Position numbers and translations under genes: made by a program
Origin: a virus
DNA length: 64,000 bases
Virus record (IMG/VR): IMGVR_UViG_3300025362_000005
Span: 26,241 to 90,240 of that record
Strand: one strand, 5' to 3'
The notes under the pieces: generated by a model
What the model saw: only the letters and a program-made list of their open reading frames with translations
Told to the model about the DNA's origin: nothing
Databases searched by the model: none
Shown: positions 30,056-39,497 of the stretch, piece by piece
Layout of the letters: every line of letters begins with the position of its first letter
How positions within the stretch are numbered: the first letter of the stretch is position 1

Positions 30056-30759
30056 AATACAAATTACTTGAACACTATAGAACCAAGCGTGATATGCGTG
30101 TGGCACAAGAATGTGGAAACATGGATGTACTCGCTATTAGCAAAGAAGGAATTAGTTATGAGTTTGAAGTAAAAATCAGTAAGAGTGATTTAGTAGCTGA
30201 TAAGAAAAAGACAAAACATAAACGAAGACACATGACACATTTCTTCTATTACGTGGTTACACAAGAGCTAGGGGAAACAGCGTTATTACAAGCAAGTGCA
30301 TTAAGCGATTCCTATGGAGTCATGACATATAACGGCACGGGGTTTGAAACGCTTAAACGGGCTAAAAAACGCAAGACAAGCGTAGATTTAGAGAATCTGT
30401 TATATGGACATATTAGTTATGCTTATTTACGTAACTACAAGAAGGTTTGCTTATATGAAACCGATAGAGAATTGTTTATTCCACACGGGGTTTCTAAAAG
30501 AGCGGAAACCGTTTACAGGAACTTATTGAAAACTTACTCCATAGACATTGTAGAGCTATTTCTCTATAATGTAGATAAAGATGTTATTACATACAACAAC
30601 AAATACACTATAGTGTTTAAAGAGAAATCATGCTATGTGGCACAAAAACTAGTACACTACAAAAAACCTGTGTATGGTGATAGTTGGGTGGAGACAGTAT
30701 TACAGGGGGTAGATAAATGGATAAACGACTCAAAAAAAGACATAGTATTCACGATGTAG
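30028..30759 (+). CDS. PD-(D/E)XK (MmcB-like) nuclease-fold protein
   Basis: 243 residues from GTG 30028 after AAGGGGAAACA. The N-terminal 110 residues fit the MmcB-like nuclease fold: NMDVLAISKEGISYEFEVKI gives D33 and E47-x-K49, then a basic loop (KKKTKHKRRH) and FFYYVVTQEL. Such proteins are tied to DNA repair or processing. The C-terminal half is unassigned. Overlaps the next gene by 43 bp. Confidence 0.7.
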   Translation: METSLTKEIKYKLLEHYRTKRDMRVAQECGNMDVLAISKEGISYEFEVKISKSDLVADKKKTKHKRRHMTHFFYYVVTQELGETALLQASALSDSYGVMTYNGTGFETLKRAKKRKTSVDLENLLYGHISYAYLRNYKKVCLYETDRELFIPHGVSKRAETVYRNLLKTYSIDIVELFLYNVDKDVITYNNKYTIVFKEKSCYVAQKLVHYKKPVYGDSWVETVLQGVDKWINDSKKDIVFTM

Positions 30760-31016
30760 CAGTGTTATGTAGAGTACAGGACTATATCGTTCGCGACTAT
30801 GAGCAAGGCGTTATAGACTCATTAGATTTTACTACATGGATGTCATTAGCGTCCTACTATGGCAGAGATATGCTACTCATTCCATTTTATATTCACAGTT
30901 TGGAAAGGGATTTGAGTGATATATATTTTATGCACTTACGGGCTGGTGAGCCGATACAGTTCAGTTGCCTACAGACTATGAAGGAAATGAAACAAATGAA
31001 GGAGACAGAATGTTAG
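30717..31016 (+). CDS. Hypothetical protein (99 aa)
   Basis: ATG after GGGGGTAGATAA inside the preceding gene. Helical; VQDYIVRDYEQGVIDSLDF could be part of a helix-turn-helix but is not decisive. Ends MKEMKQMKETEC, overlapping the next start. Function unknown. Confidence 0.6.
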   Translation: MDKRLKKRHSIHDVAVLCRVQDYIVRDYEQGVIDSLDFTTWMSLASYYGRDMLLIPFYIHSLERDLSDIYFMHLRAGEPIQFSCLQTMKEMKQMKETEC

Positions 31017-32251
31017 AAAATATTCCAAATTCAAGATTAAAAGAAGTGAGCGAGTATACAGAGACTTTTGGCATAGAGAAAGCTGAAATTTTCTTTGGTA
31101 TACTGCGTGATACTATTAAGCGATACATTAGATTGTATAAGAAGAGAATGGAAGAAGGAGAAAAAGTGGAAGGAATAGATGGAGTCAAAGAAGAGGTTGT
31201 TGAAAAAAACACTATTAAACAAACAGTGTTGTCATCAACCAAATTCACAAATGCTGAACAACTAGCAGAGTTTTGTAATATAGATTTGAGTATTTGGGAA
31301 GCATCTAAAATTGTAACCAATCAATGGGGTAAAACAGATCAACCTATGTGGCAGTTCAAGGTCATATGGAATAGAATCAAGGGACTCAGCCCACTGAATG
31401 TTGTTGAGTTACTGGAAAAAAACTTAGAGAAATATGATGCACCCGTACTTCCTGTGTATGAGCAAAAACAGGGAAATGTTACAATTGAGGTGGAAATTCC
31501 GGACATACATTTGGGGCGTTTATCGTGGCATCGCGAGACAGATCACGACTACAACTCAGAAATTGCGTATAACGAATGGATAAAAGCTCATCAGTATTTT
31601 TATAATCAAACATCCCATTTAGCAGTAGAGAAAATGGTGTGCGTTATTGGTTCAGATTTTTTTAATTGTGAAGGAGCATCGGGAGAGACTACAAAAGGTA
31701 CACGTCAAGTAGAAGATGGGAGATGGCAACGTAGTTTTGAAATAGGCTGTAGAGCCTCTGTAGATGCAATAGAGTTTTGGCGTTCAAAAGGGATGGCTGT
31801 AGAAATAAAGATTATTCCCGGAAATCACGATATGGAACGAATATATTATCTAGGAGCTTACTTAGTGGCTTGGTACAAAGACGTTGCTGAAGTTACAATA
31901 GACAACGCACCAACAGTAAGAAAGTATTTTGTATATGGACGTAACATGATCGGGTTCTCGCACGGACAAGCAGATTATAAACGATTACGTACTGTGTATC
32001 AATCAGAAATGAGAGAACATTTGTCCACATGTGACTGTATTGAATTTCATGTAGGGCATACACATCAAGAAAAAGTGGTAGAGGATTTTGGTAGTGTAAT
32101 TATACGTACTATTCCGTCATTGGCACAACATGGAAATTGGGAATATGAAATGGGGTATACAGGTAATAGACGAGCACAAGCATTTATATGGCATAAAACC
32201 AAGGGATTGATGAACATAGAGTATTACACGCCTGATTTTTTAGATAAATAG
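31010..32251 (+). CDS. Metallophosphoesterase (phage calcineurin-like)
   Basis: 413 residues; ATG 31010 (MLENIPNSRLKEV) after GAAGGAGACAGA rather than the earlier in-frame ATG. The C-terminal 270 residues are a calcineurin-like phosphoesterase: EIPDIHLGRL (DxH), VIGSDFFN, IIPGNHDMERI (GNHD), MIGFSHGQ and VGHTHQEK (GHTH). The N-terminal 130 residues are helical, possibly DNA binding. Such proteins are common beside phage terminase genes; role may be nucleic-acid end processing. Substrate unknown. Confidence 0.85.
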   Translation: MLENIPNSRLKEVSEYTETFGIEKAEIFFGILRDTIKRYIRLYKKRMEEGEKVEGIDGVKEEVVEKNTIKQTVLSSTKFTNAEQLAEFCNIDLSIWEASKIVTNQWGKTDQPMWQFKVIWNRIKGLSPLNVVELLEKNLEKYDAPVLPVYEQKQGNVTIEVEIPDIHLGRLSWHRETDHDYNSEIAYNEWIKAHQYFYNQTSHLAVEKMVCVIGSDFFNCEGASGETTKGTRQVEDGRWQRSFEIGCRASVDAIEFWRSKGMAVEIKIIPGNHDMERIYYLGAYLVAWYKDVAEVTIDNAPTVRKYFVYGRNMIGFSHGQADYKRLRTVYQSEMREHLSTCDCIEFHVGHTHQEKVVEDFGSVIIRTIPSLAQHGNWEYEMGYTGNRRAQAFIWHKTKGLMNIEYYTPDFLDK

Positions 32252-32259
32252 GAGAAGAA

Positions 32260-33153
32260 ATGAATGTACTGAGTTTATTTGATGGGATGAGTTGTGGGCA
32301 AATTGCGTTGGAAAGAGCAGGGGTTAAAGTAGATAATTATTATGCGAGTGAGATAAAAGCTCATGCGATTAAAGTAGCACAATATAACTACCCAAGTACG
32401 ATACAATTAGGGGATGTAACAAAACTAAATACTAGTCAGTTACCTAAAATTGATTTACTAATTGGGGGCAGCCCTTGCCAAGATTTTTCAAGGCTAAAAG
32501 TAGGGGATGATAGAAGTGGTTTACGCGGTAGTAAAAGTAATTTATTTTATGAGTATTTACGTATTTTAAAAGAAGTGCATCCTACATACTTTTTGTTGGA
32601 AAATGTGAAGATGAAAAGGGAACATAAAGAGGAGCTTGATAACTATTTAGGTGTACGTGGAATTAATATTAATAGTAATATGTTTTCGTTCCAAAACAGA
32701 GATAGATTTTATTGGACAAACATATCTATAGCACCTTATATAGATAAAAACATAAATTTTCAAGATTATAAGGACACTGATACGACTTATTGTTTTAATT
32801 TTAAAGCAAATAAAACTCCGAGTAGGGTGAGGATGTATGAGAAGCAGTGTCCAAATGTTACTTATAGAAAGAAGATAAATTGTGTAACATGTAAGCAGGA
32901 TAGGTGGAGTAATTCAGGATTAATTGATTTTGATGGATTTTGTAGGTATTTGACTACAAGGGAATTGGAATTAGCGCAAACAGTGCCTATAGGGTACACA
33001 AAATGTTTAAGTATGAGACAAGCGGAAAATGTATTGGGGGATGGATGGACAGTGGATGTCATAGCACATATTTTAAAAGGAATTGAACATCCTTATGAAT
33101 TGACAGATGAGGAAGAACAAAACAAGCCTTTATTCGATTTAGGGGACAAATAA
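32260..33153 (+). CDS. DNA (cytosine-5-)-methyltransferase
   Basis: 297 residues with C5-methyltransferase motifs: LFDGMSCGQIAL (motif I, SAM binding), GGSPCQDFS with catalytic C73 (motif IV), LLENVKM (motif VI), QNRDRFYW (motif VIII) and a C-terminal GDGWTVDVI (motif X). No restriction partner is seen, so it most likely protects phage DNA from host restriction, or marks it for packaging. The target sequence cannot be read from the protein. It lacks its own promoter and follows the phosphoesterase by 8 bp. Confidence 0.92.
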   Translation: MNVLSLFDGMSCGQIALERAGVKVDNYYASEIKAHAIKVAQYNYPSTIQLGDVTKLNTSQLPKIDLLIGGSPCQDFSRLKVGDDRSGLRGSKSNLFYEYLRILKEVHPTYFLLENVKMKREHKEELDNYLGVRGININSNMFSFQNRDRFYWTNISIAPYIDKNINFQDYKDTDTTYCFNFKANKTPSRVRMYEKQCPNVTYRKKINCVTCKQDRWSNSGLIDFDGFCRYLTTRELELAQTVPIGYTKCLSMRQAENVLGDGWTVDVIAHILKGIEHPYELTDEEEQNKPLFDLGDK

Positions 33154-33162
33154 TCACCTACA

Positions 33163-33191
33163 TTGCATTTAATTAATTTATAAGATAGAGT
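33163..33191 (+). promoter_or_regulatory. Putative promoter of packaging/structural genes
   Basis: TTGCAT (33163-33168), 17-bp spacer, TAGAGT (33186-33191), the same -10 variant as the minus-strand promoter at 16179. A TATAGT overlaps at 33191-33196. It is the only gap directly upstream of the terminase genes. Confidence 0.5.
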
Positions 33192-33219
33192 ATAGTAAAT
33201 AACAAGAAAGGAGAACAAA

Positions 33220-33507
33220 GTGATAGTAAAAATAGTAGGAAAAGTAAATGGTACTTATACAGAGAGGGTTGAGGACGATGTAAAACGGTATTTATTTGAA
33301 AATAGGTGTGACGAATTAGAGACCCTAGTATTCACTGGGCCGAGAGATGTTCCTTATTCACGTGTAACACTTATATTTAAGGATAAGGATGAAGACAAGG
33401 GAGACCCTCCTATTAGCATTTCTTTCAATGACAAAGTATTTTGTATGGAGGGCTCTAACGGGCGTACAATAGACATACTCAAATATGATGCTCGAAAGGA
33501 TTACTAA
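33220..33507 (+). CDS. Hypothetical protein (95 aa)
   Basis: GTG start after AAAGGAGAACAAA. Mixed alpha/beta and acidic (YERVEDDVKRYLFENR-like N-terminus; RVTLIFKDKDEDKGDPP). Directly upstream of the small terminase gene with a one-base overlap. Function unknown. Confidence 0.65.
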   Translation: MIVKIVGKVNGTYTERVEDDVKRYLFENRCDELETLVFTGPRDVPYSRVTLIFKDKDEDKGDPPISISFNDKVFCMEGSNGRTIDILKYDARKDY

Positions 33508-34148
33508 TGTCTGATGGGCAAGAAGTAATAACCAAATTAGAAAAAGACTCGACATGGTTTAAGACATTAAAGCCACAGGAAAAGCTGTATGTAGCATATG
33601 TATGCACAAATGGTGGGAGTGCTTTAAAGGCGGCGAAGAAAGCAGGTCGTAAAAGTGTGGGTGCATTGGCATCTAGTGAAGCAATCATGGAAGCCAAAAA
33701 GGAATTTATGACCGCGGTACTTGCTGACAGAGTTTCGGAACTAGAGTCAAAGATAACGCATGTACTATGGACACGAGCATTTTATAATCCATTTGATTTG
33801 ATTGATGAAATGGGACAGCCACTGACTGCGGATGGTTTCCCCTATGATTCTGATACCTTTAGTTTAAAAGAGTACAAAGAACGTATTGGGGATTTGGCGG
33901 TATGTATTGAAGGCGTGAAACGATTAATAAACCCACGGAGTCCTGATTCGATTATTATAACATTAGAACTAGCAGATAGACGACAGGCACTAAAAGAGCT
34001 AACAAATTACATTGGTATGAGCCATGAGGACACTGCTGAAAAAGGTAGTTCATTTGTGGTTAATGTAACTGTTGATACAGAGCATGTGAAAAAAGAGGCT
34101 TATAAAATAGCTGAGTATAAACCTGACCCTAAAGTTAAGGTTTTGTAG
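33507..34148 (+). CDS. Terminase small subunit
   Basis: 213 residues directly upstream of the large subunit. LKPQEKLYVAYVCTNGGSAL, then KAAKKAGRKSVGALASSEAI, is the helix-turn-helix region that recognises the packaging site; RAFYNPFDLIDEMGQP is a segment often present in terminase small subunits. The N-terminal acid-rich residues and C-terminal tail (EYKPDPKVKVL) would contact the motor. It should assemble as a ring on phage DNA. Confidence 0.8.
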   Translation: MSDGQEVITKLEKDSTWFKTLKPQEKLYVAYVCTNGGSALKAAKKAGRKSVGALASSEAIMEAKKEFMTAVLADRVSELESKITHVLWTRAFYNPFDLIDEMGQPLTADGFPYDSDTFSLKEYKERIGDLAVCIEGVKRLINPRSPDSIIITLELADRRQALKELTNYIGMSHEDTAEKGSSFVVNVTVDTEHVKKEAYKIAEYKPDPKVKVL

Positions 34149-34166
34149 AATATAAGGAATGAATGA

Positions 34167-37100
34167 ATGGCATTAGATATAAAATTACACCCAAAGCAAC
34201 TACTCGCACTCAACACACCTGCAACAGAAGTGTTATATGGCGGAGCTGTAGGCGGTGGAAAAGCATTAGATGTACATACACCTATACTCACTACGTGTGG
34301 TTGGAAAACTATGGAGACACTTGTTGTAGGGGACAGGGTATTTGATGAGTTGGGACTTCCTTGTAATGTAGTAGCTAAATCCAAAGTAGATAAAAAAAGT
34401 GCTACGTATGAAGTTGAGTTTGATGGCAACAAAGACAAAGTTGTGGCATGTGATGGACGACATCAGTGGAGCACGTTGACACGCACAGATAGAACAGCAA
34501 AGATTGAAAGGTTTCCCACTCCTAAAACCACGAATGAAATACGTCATAGTCTAACAGCAGAACGTGGTAAACGAAACAATCATTCTATACAGGTGACAGA
34601 ACCCCTACAGTTTGTGGAGAAATTACTTGACATAGACCCTTATATTTTAGGGGTATTTCTTGGTGGGGGCATGTATGATCGTAAAGCAAAGAAAGGTATG
34701 GTTATTACAAGCAAGTGTGCTTCAACAACAACCAATTTAGCTACGTATAAAGGTGGAAAATATTACGACAAAGAGCATTGGAAAGACTTACTAAAGATTG
34801 TGGGGTTATATGGATTAGAACCACGTGACCATTTTATACCCATAGATTATCAACTTGGTTCAGTAGCCCAACGCACAGAGTTACTTAAAGGTATGTTAGA
34901 TGTACGGGGCACTATTTACAGTGATAGTTTTAAGTATAAGCGTTCAGCGGGACAAGTAGAGATGTATACCGATGGGCAACAGCTCTGTAAAGATGTTCAT
35001 TTCATGTTGTTGTCACTGGGGCAAAAATCATGGATGTATGAACGAGAAGAGAATAATCGTAAAAGAAGACCAAGTTGTGCATGGCGTGTACGTGTATATG
35101 CTGATATGATATTGTTTAATAGTCGTGATAGGGCCACACAACAACGCCATAGCATGGGTAGTATTAGAACAGCTCGTCAACGACATTATATTTCTGATGT
35201 ACGTAAAGTAGAAAAACGTGCGGTACAATGTATACAGGTTGACAGTCCTTCTAATTGTTATCTTGCCGGTGAATATTTAATACCTACTCACAATAGTTAT
35301 TTAATGCGAGTAGCATCTATTGTTTGGGCTATGGAGGTACCGGGCATACAAATATATTTATTTAGATTAACACAGAAAGAATTGGATGACAATCACATGG
35401 TAGGTAGCGGTGGATATTACACCCTACTTCTTGATGCAGTTCATTCCAAATATGTGAAGATAAACAGCTCTAAAAACATTATACAATTTAGGAATGGAAA
35501 GCACAATAGTTTTATGGGTGGTTCTATAATTCATTTATGCCATTGTCAGCATGAGGATGATAAATACTTATACAAAGGTGCGGAGATGGATGTGCTGATG
35601 ATTGATGAAGCCACTCACTTTACCCATACAAAATATGAGTATTTGCGAACACGTGTTAGACGCCCCAAAGACAATCCACTTCCCGATGCAGTAATAAAAA
35701 AATACGGGGAAAAATACTTCCCACGTATATTGCTTGGAACTAATCCGGGCGGTATTTCACATTGTGTAAGATTTGGTAATGTATTGACAACAAAAGGGTT
35801 TGTACCTATACAAGATGTTGTTGTTGGTGATATGGTGTTATCTATGAACGCAGACACATTTGATATTGAACGAAACAAAGTAACAGAAACGTTTGAATAT
35901 GATTACACAGGAAACATTGTTCATATAGATAATAAAAAGATTAATATAGAGTGTACGCCGAATCATAGTATTGCTTACATACCTGACCCAAAGAAGAACA
36001 AGTATTTTAAGATGAAACCTTTTACTGAACTACCGAATCAAGCAAATGTTGTGAGAGCAGGGAACAAAATAAAAGGGGGGAGTAGGCGTAGAGTATTTAA
36101 AATTGCTGATGAATATCATTTAAAACAACAGAGGGCAAATCAGCCATTAAAGATAAAGTATAGAGACTACGCTGAATTAATGGGATGGGTATTATCAGAA
36201 GGATTCTTTGTTGCTGATAAAAAGTATGGGTCTCCACGATTTGCTATAGCGCAGAGTAAGAAGAATACACGGCTTATTATTGAGGACTTGCTAGATAGGT
36301 GTGGGTTTACTTATAATTATCATTCACAGGCGTACACAATGTACTCTTATGAGTGGGCACATTATATTAAGCAGTTTGGTAAATGTGAGGACAAATTTAT
36401 ACCACGTGAGTTACTTAATTCCACGGATATTGATGCTGTTTTTACATCGTTGATGTTAGGTGATGGTCATTGGATAACGGATGAAAGCGGAAATTACTCT
36501 ACTTACAGCACTAGGCTACGAGACGATGTTATGGAGCTGTGTGTTAAATTAGGATACACAGTACATTATACAATTCGTCAGCAAGAGGATAGAAGACTTC
36601 CTACACAAGTGGTACATTTTCACAAAACGAAACAACCTGTTACTGAAATATTTACGGGGAACAAACGATACAAAAATAGAAAAGAAGTTACAGTACATGA
36701 TAGTAACTGTTCTGAAGAGTACGTAGAAAACGAAAAGATTTATTGTATTGAAGTAGAAAATAACCATAACTTCTTCTTAGAACAGAATGGGCATGTATGG
36801 TTATCTGGCAATTCGTTTTGGAGACGAGAATTTGTAAAAATAGCTGAACCAATGACGATTACGCAGATGCCAAACACGAAAGGCGGTATGTTACGACAGT
36901 TTATACCCGCACAATTATCTGACAATCCTTCAATAGACAAAGAAGAGTATGAGGGCAAGGTAATGGGTGTCGGTAATGAAGCCACGGTACGTATGTTGCT
37001 TGAAGGTGATTGGGACGCAGTTGCAGGTGGAATGTTTGATGATGTATGGGATGAAACCGTGCATATGATACCGCCATTTGAAATTCCTTATACATGGTAT

Positions 37101-37793
37101 TGTGACCGATCTTTTGATTGGGGACACACAGACCCGTTTAGTGTTGGTTGGTGGGCTCAGTCAGATGGTAGTTCAGTAAAATTGGCTGACACCGTAGCAG
37201 AAGATGGTACAGTAGTAAAAGGAGAAACAGTAGTATTTCCAAAAGGTAGTTTATTTCGTATAGCAGAATGGTATGGATGGACAGGTGAAGAAAATATCGG
37301 CATAGGACTTACTGCCTATGAGATTGGGCAAGGTATTGCTAAAATGGAAAGAACAAATGATGTATTGAAAAACATTGAGAAGATAGTGCCGGGCCCCGGA
37401 GATCATCAGGTATGGAATAACAGCCCCAAGCAGGACTCTAGTTACCGTTCACTTATTCATGAATTAAACTCAGGGTATTATGGAAATGACCACTATATGC
37501 TGTTTGATATATTCACAAAAGCAGATCAAACAGCGGGTAGTCGTCCACGAGGATGGGACATATTAAGGACTCACTTGAAAAATTCTGTAAATTATCCTAA
37601 GATAGATAGACCATGTTTATTTGTGTTCAACACATGCCCTACACCAAATAGGATATTACCGACATTAATCAGACATGATAAGAAGATTGAGGATATCGCA
37701 GACCATCTTGAAGATCACGTTGCGGATGAAATAAGATATCGAGTACAGCACTCTGTACATGAAACAAAACGAATACCAACAAGGGTGGGTTAA
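34167..37793 (+). CDS. terL: Terminase large subunit with two inteins
   Basis: 1208-residue precursor. The extein parts join to about 514 residues. Walker A (EVLYGGAVGGGK, then S377) is split by intein 1 between Lys and Ser. Walker B is VLMIDEATH (about 476-484). GTNPGGISH (524-532) is split from SFWRREF by intein 2. The nuclease domain begins near WYCDRSFDWGHTDPF (977-991). Both interruptions sit at invariant ATPase residues, so packaging needs correct splicing. The start ATG 34167 gives a usual terminase N-terminus. Confidence 0.93.
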   Translation: MALDIKLHPKQLLALNTPATEVLYGGAVGGGKALDVHTPILTTCGWKTMETLVVGDRVFDELGLPCNVVAKSKVDKKSATYEVEFDGNKDKVVACDGRHQWSTLTRTDRTAKIERFPTPKTTNEIRHSLTAERGKRNNHSIQVTEPLQFVEKLLDIDPYILGVFLGGGMYDRKAKKGMVITSKCASTTTNLATYKGGKYYDKEHWKDLLKIVGLYGLEPRDHFIPIDYQLGSVAQRTELLKGMLDVRGTIYSDSFKYKRSAGQVEMYTDGQQLCKDVHFMLLSLGQKSWMYEREENNRKRRPSCAWRVRVYADMILFNSRDRATQQRHSMGSIRTARQRHYISDVRKVEKRAVQCIQVDSPSNCYLAGEYLIPTHNSYLMRVASIVWAMEVPGIQIYLFRLTQKELDDNHMVGSGGYYTLLLDAVHSKYVKINSSKNIIQFRNGKHNSFMGGSIIHLCHCQHEDDKYLYKGAEMDVLMIDEATHFTHTKYEYLRTRVRRPKDNPLPDAVIKKYGEKYFPRILLGTNPGGISHCVRFGNVLTTKGFVPIQDVVVGDMVLSMNADTFDIERNKVTETFEYDYTGNIVHIDNKKINIECTPNHSIAYIPDPKKNKYFKMKPFTELPNQANVVRAGNKIKGGSRRRVFKIADEYHLKQQRANQPLKIKYRDYAELMGWVLSEGFFVADKKYGSPRFAIAQSKKNTRLIIEDLLDRCGFTYNYHSQAYTMYSYEWAHYIKQFGKCEDKFIPRELLNSTDIDAVFTSLMLGDGHWITDESGNYSTYSTRLRDDVMELCVKLGYTVHYTIRQQEDRRLPTQVVHFHKTKQPVTEIFTGNKRYKNRKEVTVHDSNCSEEYVENEKIYCIEVENNHNFFLEQNGHVWLSGNSFWRREFVKIAEPMTITQMPNTKGGMLRQFIPAQLSDNPSIDKEEYEGKVMGVGNEATVRMLLEGDWDAVAGGMFDDVWDETVHMIPPFEIPYTWYCDRSFDWGHTDPFSVGWWAQSDGSSVKLADTVAEDGTVVKGETVVFPKGSLFRIAEWYGWTGEENIGIGLTAYEIGQGIAKMERTNDVLKNIEKIVPGPGDHQVWNNSPKQDSSYRSLIHELNSGYYGNDHYMLFDIFTKADQTAGSRPRGWDILRTHLKNSVNYPKIDRPCLFVFNTCPTPNRILPTLIRHDKKIEDIADHLEDHVADEIRYRVQHSVHETKRIPTRVG
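34263..35294 (+). other. Intein 1 (residues 33-376 of TerL), probable class 3
   Basis: 344 residues between K32 and S377. It begins ALDVHTPILTTCGWKTM and so lacks the usual Cys/Ser1. Block B is DGRHQW, block F has VQCIQVDSPSNCYLAG and block G is YLIPTHN followed by Ser. Trp in block B, Cys in block F and Thr in block G are the WCT set of class 3 inteins. The homing endonuclease motifs are degenerate: YILGVFLGGG and LLKGMLDVRG have lost the catalytic acids. Confidence 0.85.
35763..36812 (+). other. Intein 2 (residues 533-882 of TerL), with LAGLIDADG endonuclease
   Basis: 350 residues between H532 and S883. It begins CVRFGNVLTTKGFVPIQD (Cys1), has block B CTPNHSI, block F IYCIEVENNHNFFLEQNG and ends WLSGN before Ser; the penultimate residue is Gly instead of His. 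ELMGWVLSEG and FTSLMLGDG keep both catalytic acids, so the LAGLIDADG homing endonuclease is probably active. Confidence 0.88.
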
Positions 37794-37798
37794 TTATA

Positions 37799-39448
37799 GT
37801 GTTAGAATATACAAAAATTATAAATGATAAAGACGGAAATGAGTTTACCTATATAGATGGTATTGAAACCACGCATCCTGATTATGATGTATTTTCTCCT
37901 AGATGGAAAAAGGCGAGAGATGTTATTGCAGGTGAAGAGACGCTAAAAGGTACGGGTAATAGAGAGTACTATTTACCTCGTTTAAATGGGCACACAAATA
38001 CTACGCAAGGCAACGCTGACTACACATCATTTGTTGAATACGCGGAGTTGTTTAATGCAACAGGTAGATCGGTTGAAGCTTATCGTGGATTACTTAATCG
38101 TAAACTCCCTTTTATAAAACTTCCTTCAAAGGTAAAGGATTTAATAAAAGCATTTACTATTAAAGATGAATCAATATACACCTTTATGGAACAAATAGAA
38201 GTGGAAACTATTGTTACAAATCGTGTAGGGCTTTTTATAGATCATCCCTATGTAGACACTGAGAGAAAGCTGACAAAACATGAAGCACAATTTATGAACA
38301 TGAGCCCTTATGGCACTATGTATACAGCAGAGTCTATTATAAATTGGGAAGAGAAACGAGTGAACAACAGAATCATGACGAGTTTGGTTGTGTTGAAAGA
38401 AGAGGAATATGTACGAGTAGATTCTTTTGTGCCTGAGATAAAAATAACATACAGGGTATTAGAGCTTGATGCACAGGGATACTATAGACAGGTTATTATT
38501 GAGCCCTCAGTGATTGTTACTGATTTACAGAAACAGGGAATGACGAAGAATGTAATAAAAGACGTTATATACCCAAAGCAAGACGGGAAACTTATGACGT
38601 TTATTCCATTTTATCCCGTAACAGCACAAGGCGTGACATGGGAATTAAGCAAATCAGTTATTAGCGATTTAGTAAATGTAAATATAGCGCACTTTAGAAA
38701 TACAGCTTTTCATGAAAAGGCTATTATGTGGACAGCGAGCCCAACAGCGGTTTTTAGTGGATTACCTACAGATACTCAGAGTATTGGTATAGGTTCTACA
38801 GAGGCAGTTATTATAGCTCCCGGAGGCACAGCAAAGTATTTGGAGTATGAAGGACGTGGACTCGATGACATAAAGATAGCACTTGATAAGAAAGAACAGC
38901 AGATGGCTATACTTGGTGCGAAGATATTGGCAAATGAAGTGAATGGCATTGAGAGTGGTGAAGCCGCAATGATACATCGTGCAGGAGAGCAGGGTATATT
39001 AGCGGATATAGCAACCACTATTGGCACTGCAATGGAGAAACTTATTGAAGTCATTTGCGCTTGGCGTAAAGTAGATTTCACAGAAAACTCTATTGTTGTT
39101 GAAATCACCAAAGATTACACACCTGCTGTTATTGATGCAAACACTGTTATAGCACTTGGTAAAGAAGTAGCAGAAGGACGTTTGAGTTACGAGTCTTATG
39201 TGGGTGCAATGCAGAGAGGTGAAATTATACCGGCAACACGTGACGCAAAAGCAGAATTGAAATTAATAGCAAAGACGCATGAAGGAACAATACTTACGAA
39301 CACAGAACGTATTGAGTATTTGGAGAAGAAAGGTATGACGGGTATAATAAAAAGGGCAGAAGAGCTTGAAGAACAAGCTAATCCTGAACCCATAGAAGTA
39401 GCAGAACCGAAAGTAGAAGAAAGCGATGATAAAACTATGGAACTATAA
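37799..39448 (+). CDS. Portal protein (DUF4055-like)
   Basis: 549 residues from GTG 37799, right after terL. The protein has the layout of DUF4055 portal proteins: YYLPRLNGH near residue 58, YRGLLNRKLPFIKLPS, FIPFYPVTAQG, DLVNVNIAHFRN and NEVNGIESGEAAMIHRAG. The portal forms the dodecameric ring at one capsid vertex through which DNA enters. Its C-terminal 40 residues are acidic. Confidence 0.85.
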   Translation: MLEYTKIINDKDGNEFTYIDGIETTHPDYDVFSPRWKKARDVIAGEETLKGTGNREYYLPRLNGHTNTTQGNADYTSFVEYAELFNATGRSVEAYRGLLNRKLPFIKLPSKVKDLIKAFTIKDESIYTFMEQIEVETIVTNRVGLFIDHPYVDTERKLTKHEAQFMNMSPYGTMYTAESIINWEEKRVNNRIMTSLVVLKEEEYVRVDSFVPEIKITYRVLELDAQGYYRQVIIEPSVIVTDLQKQGMTKNVIKDVIYPKQDGKLMTFIPFYPVTAQGVTWELSKSVISDLVNVNIAHFRNTAFHEKAIMWTASPTAVFSGLPTDTQSIGIGSTEAVIIAPGGTAKYLEYEGRGLDDIKIALDKKEQQMAILGAKILANEVNGIESGEAAMIHRAGEQGILADIATTIGTAMEKLIEVICAWRKVDFTENSIVVEITKDYTPAVIDANTVIALGKEVAEGRLSYESYVGAMQRGEIIPATRDAKAELKLIAKTHEGTILTNTERIEYLEKKGMTGIIKRAEELEEQANPEPIEVAEPKVEESDDKTMEL

Positions 39449-39497
39449 ACCTATGGAATAGGCGAGTTTCAAGTAGAAGAAACCTTGAGGGTATAGA

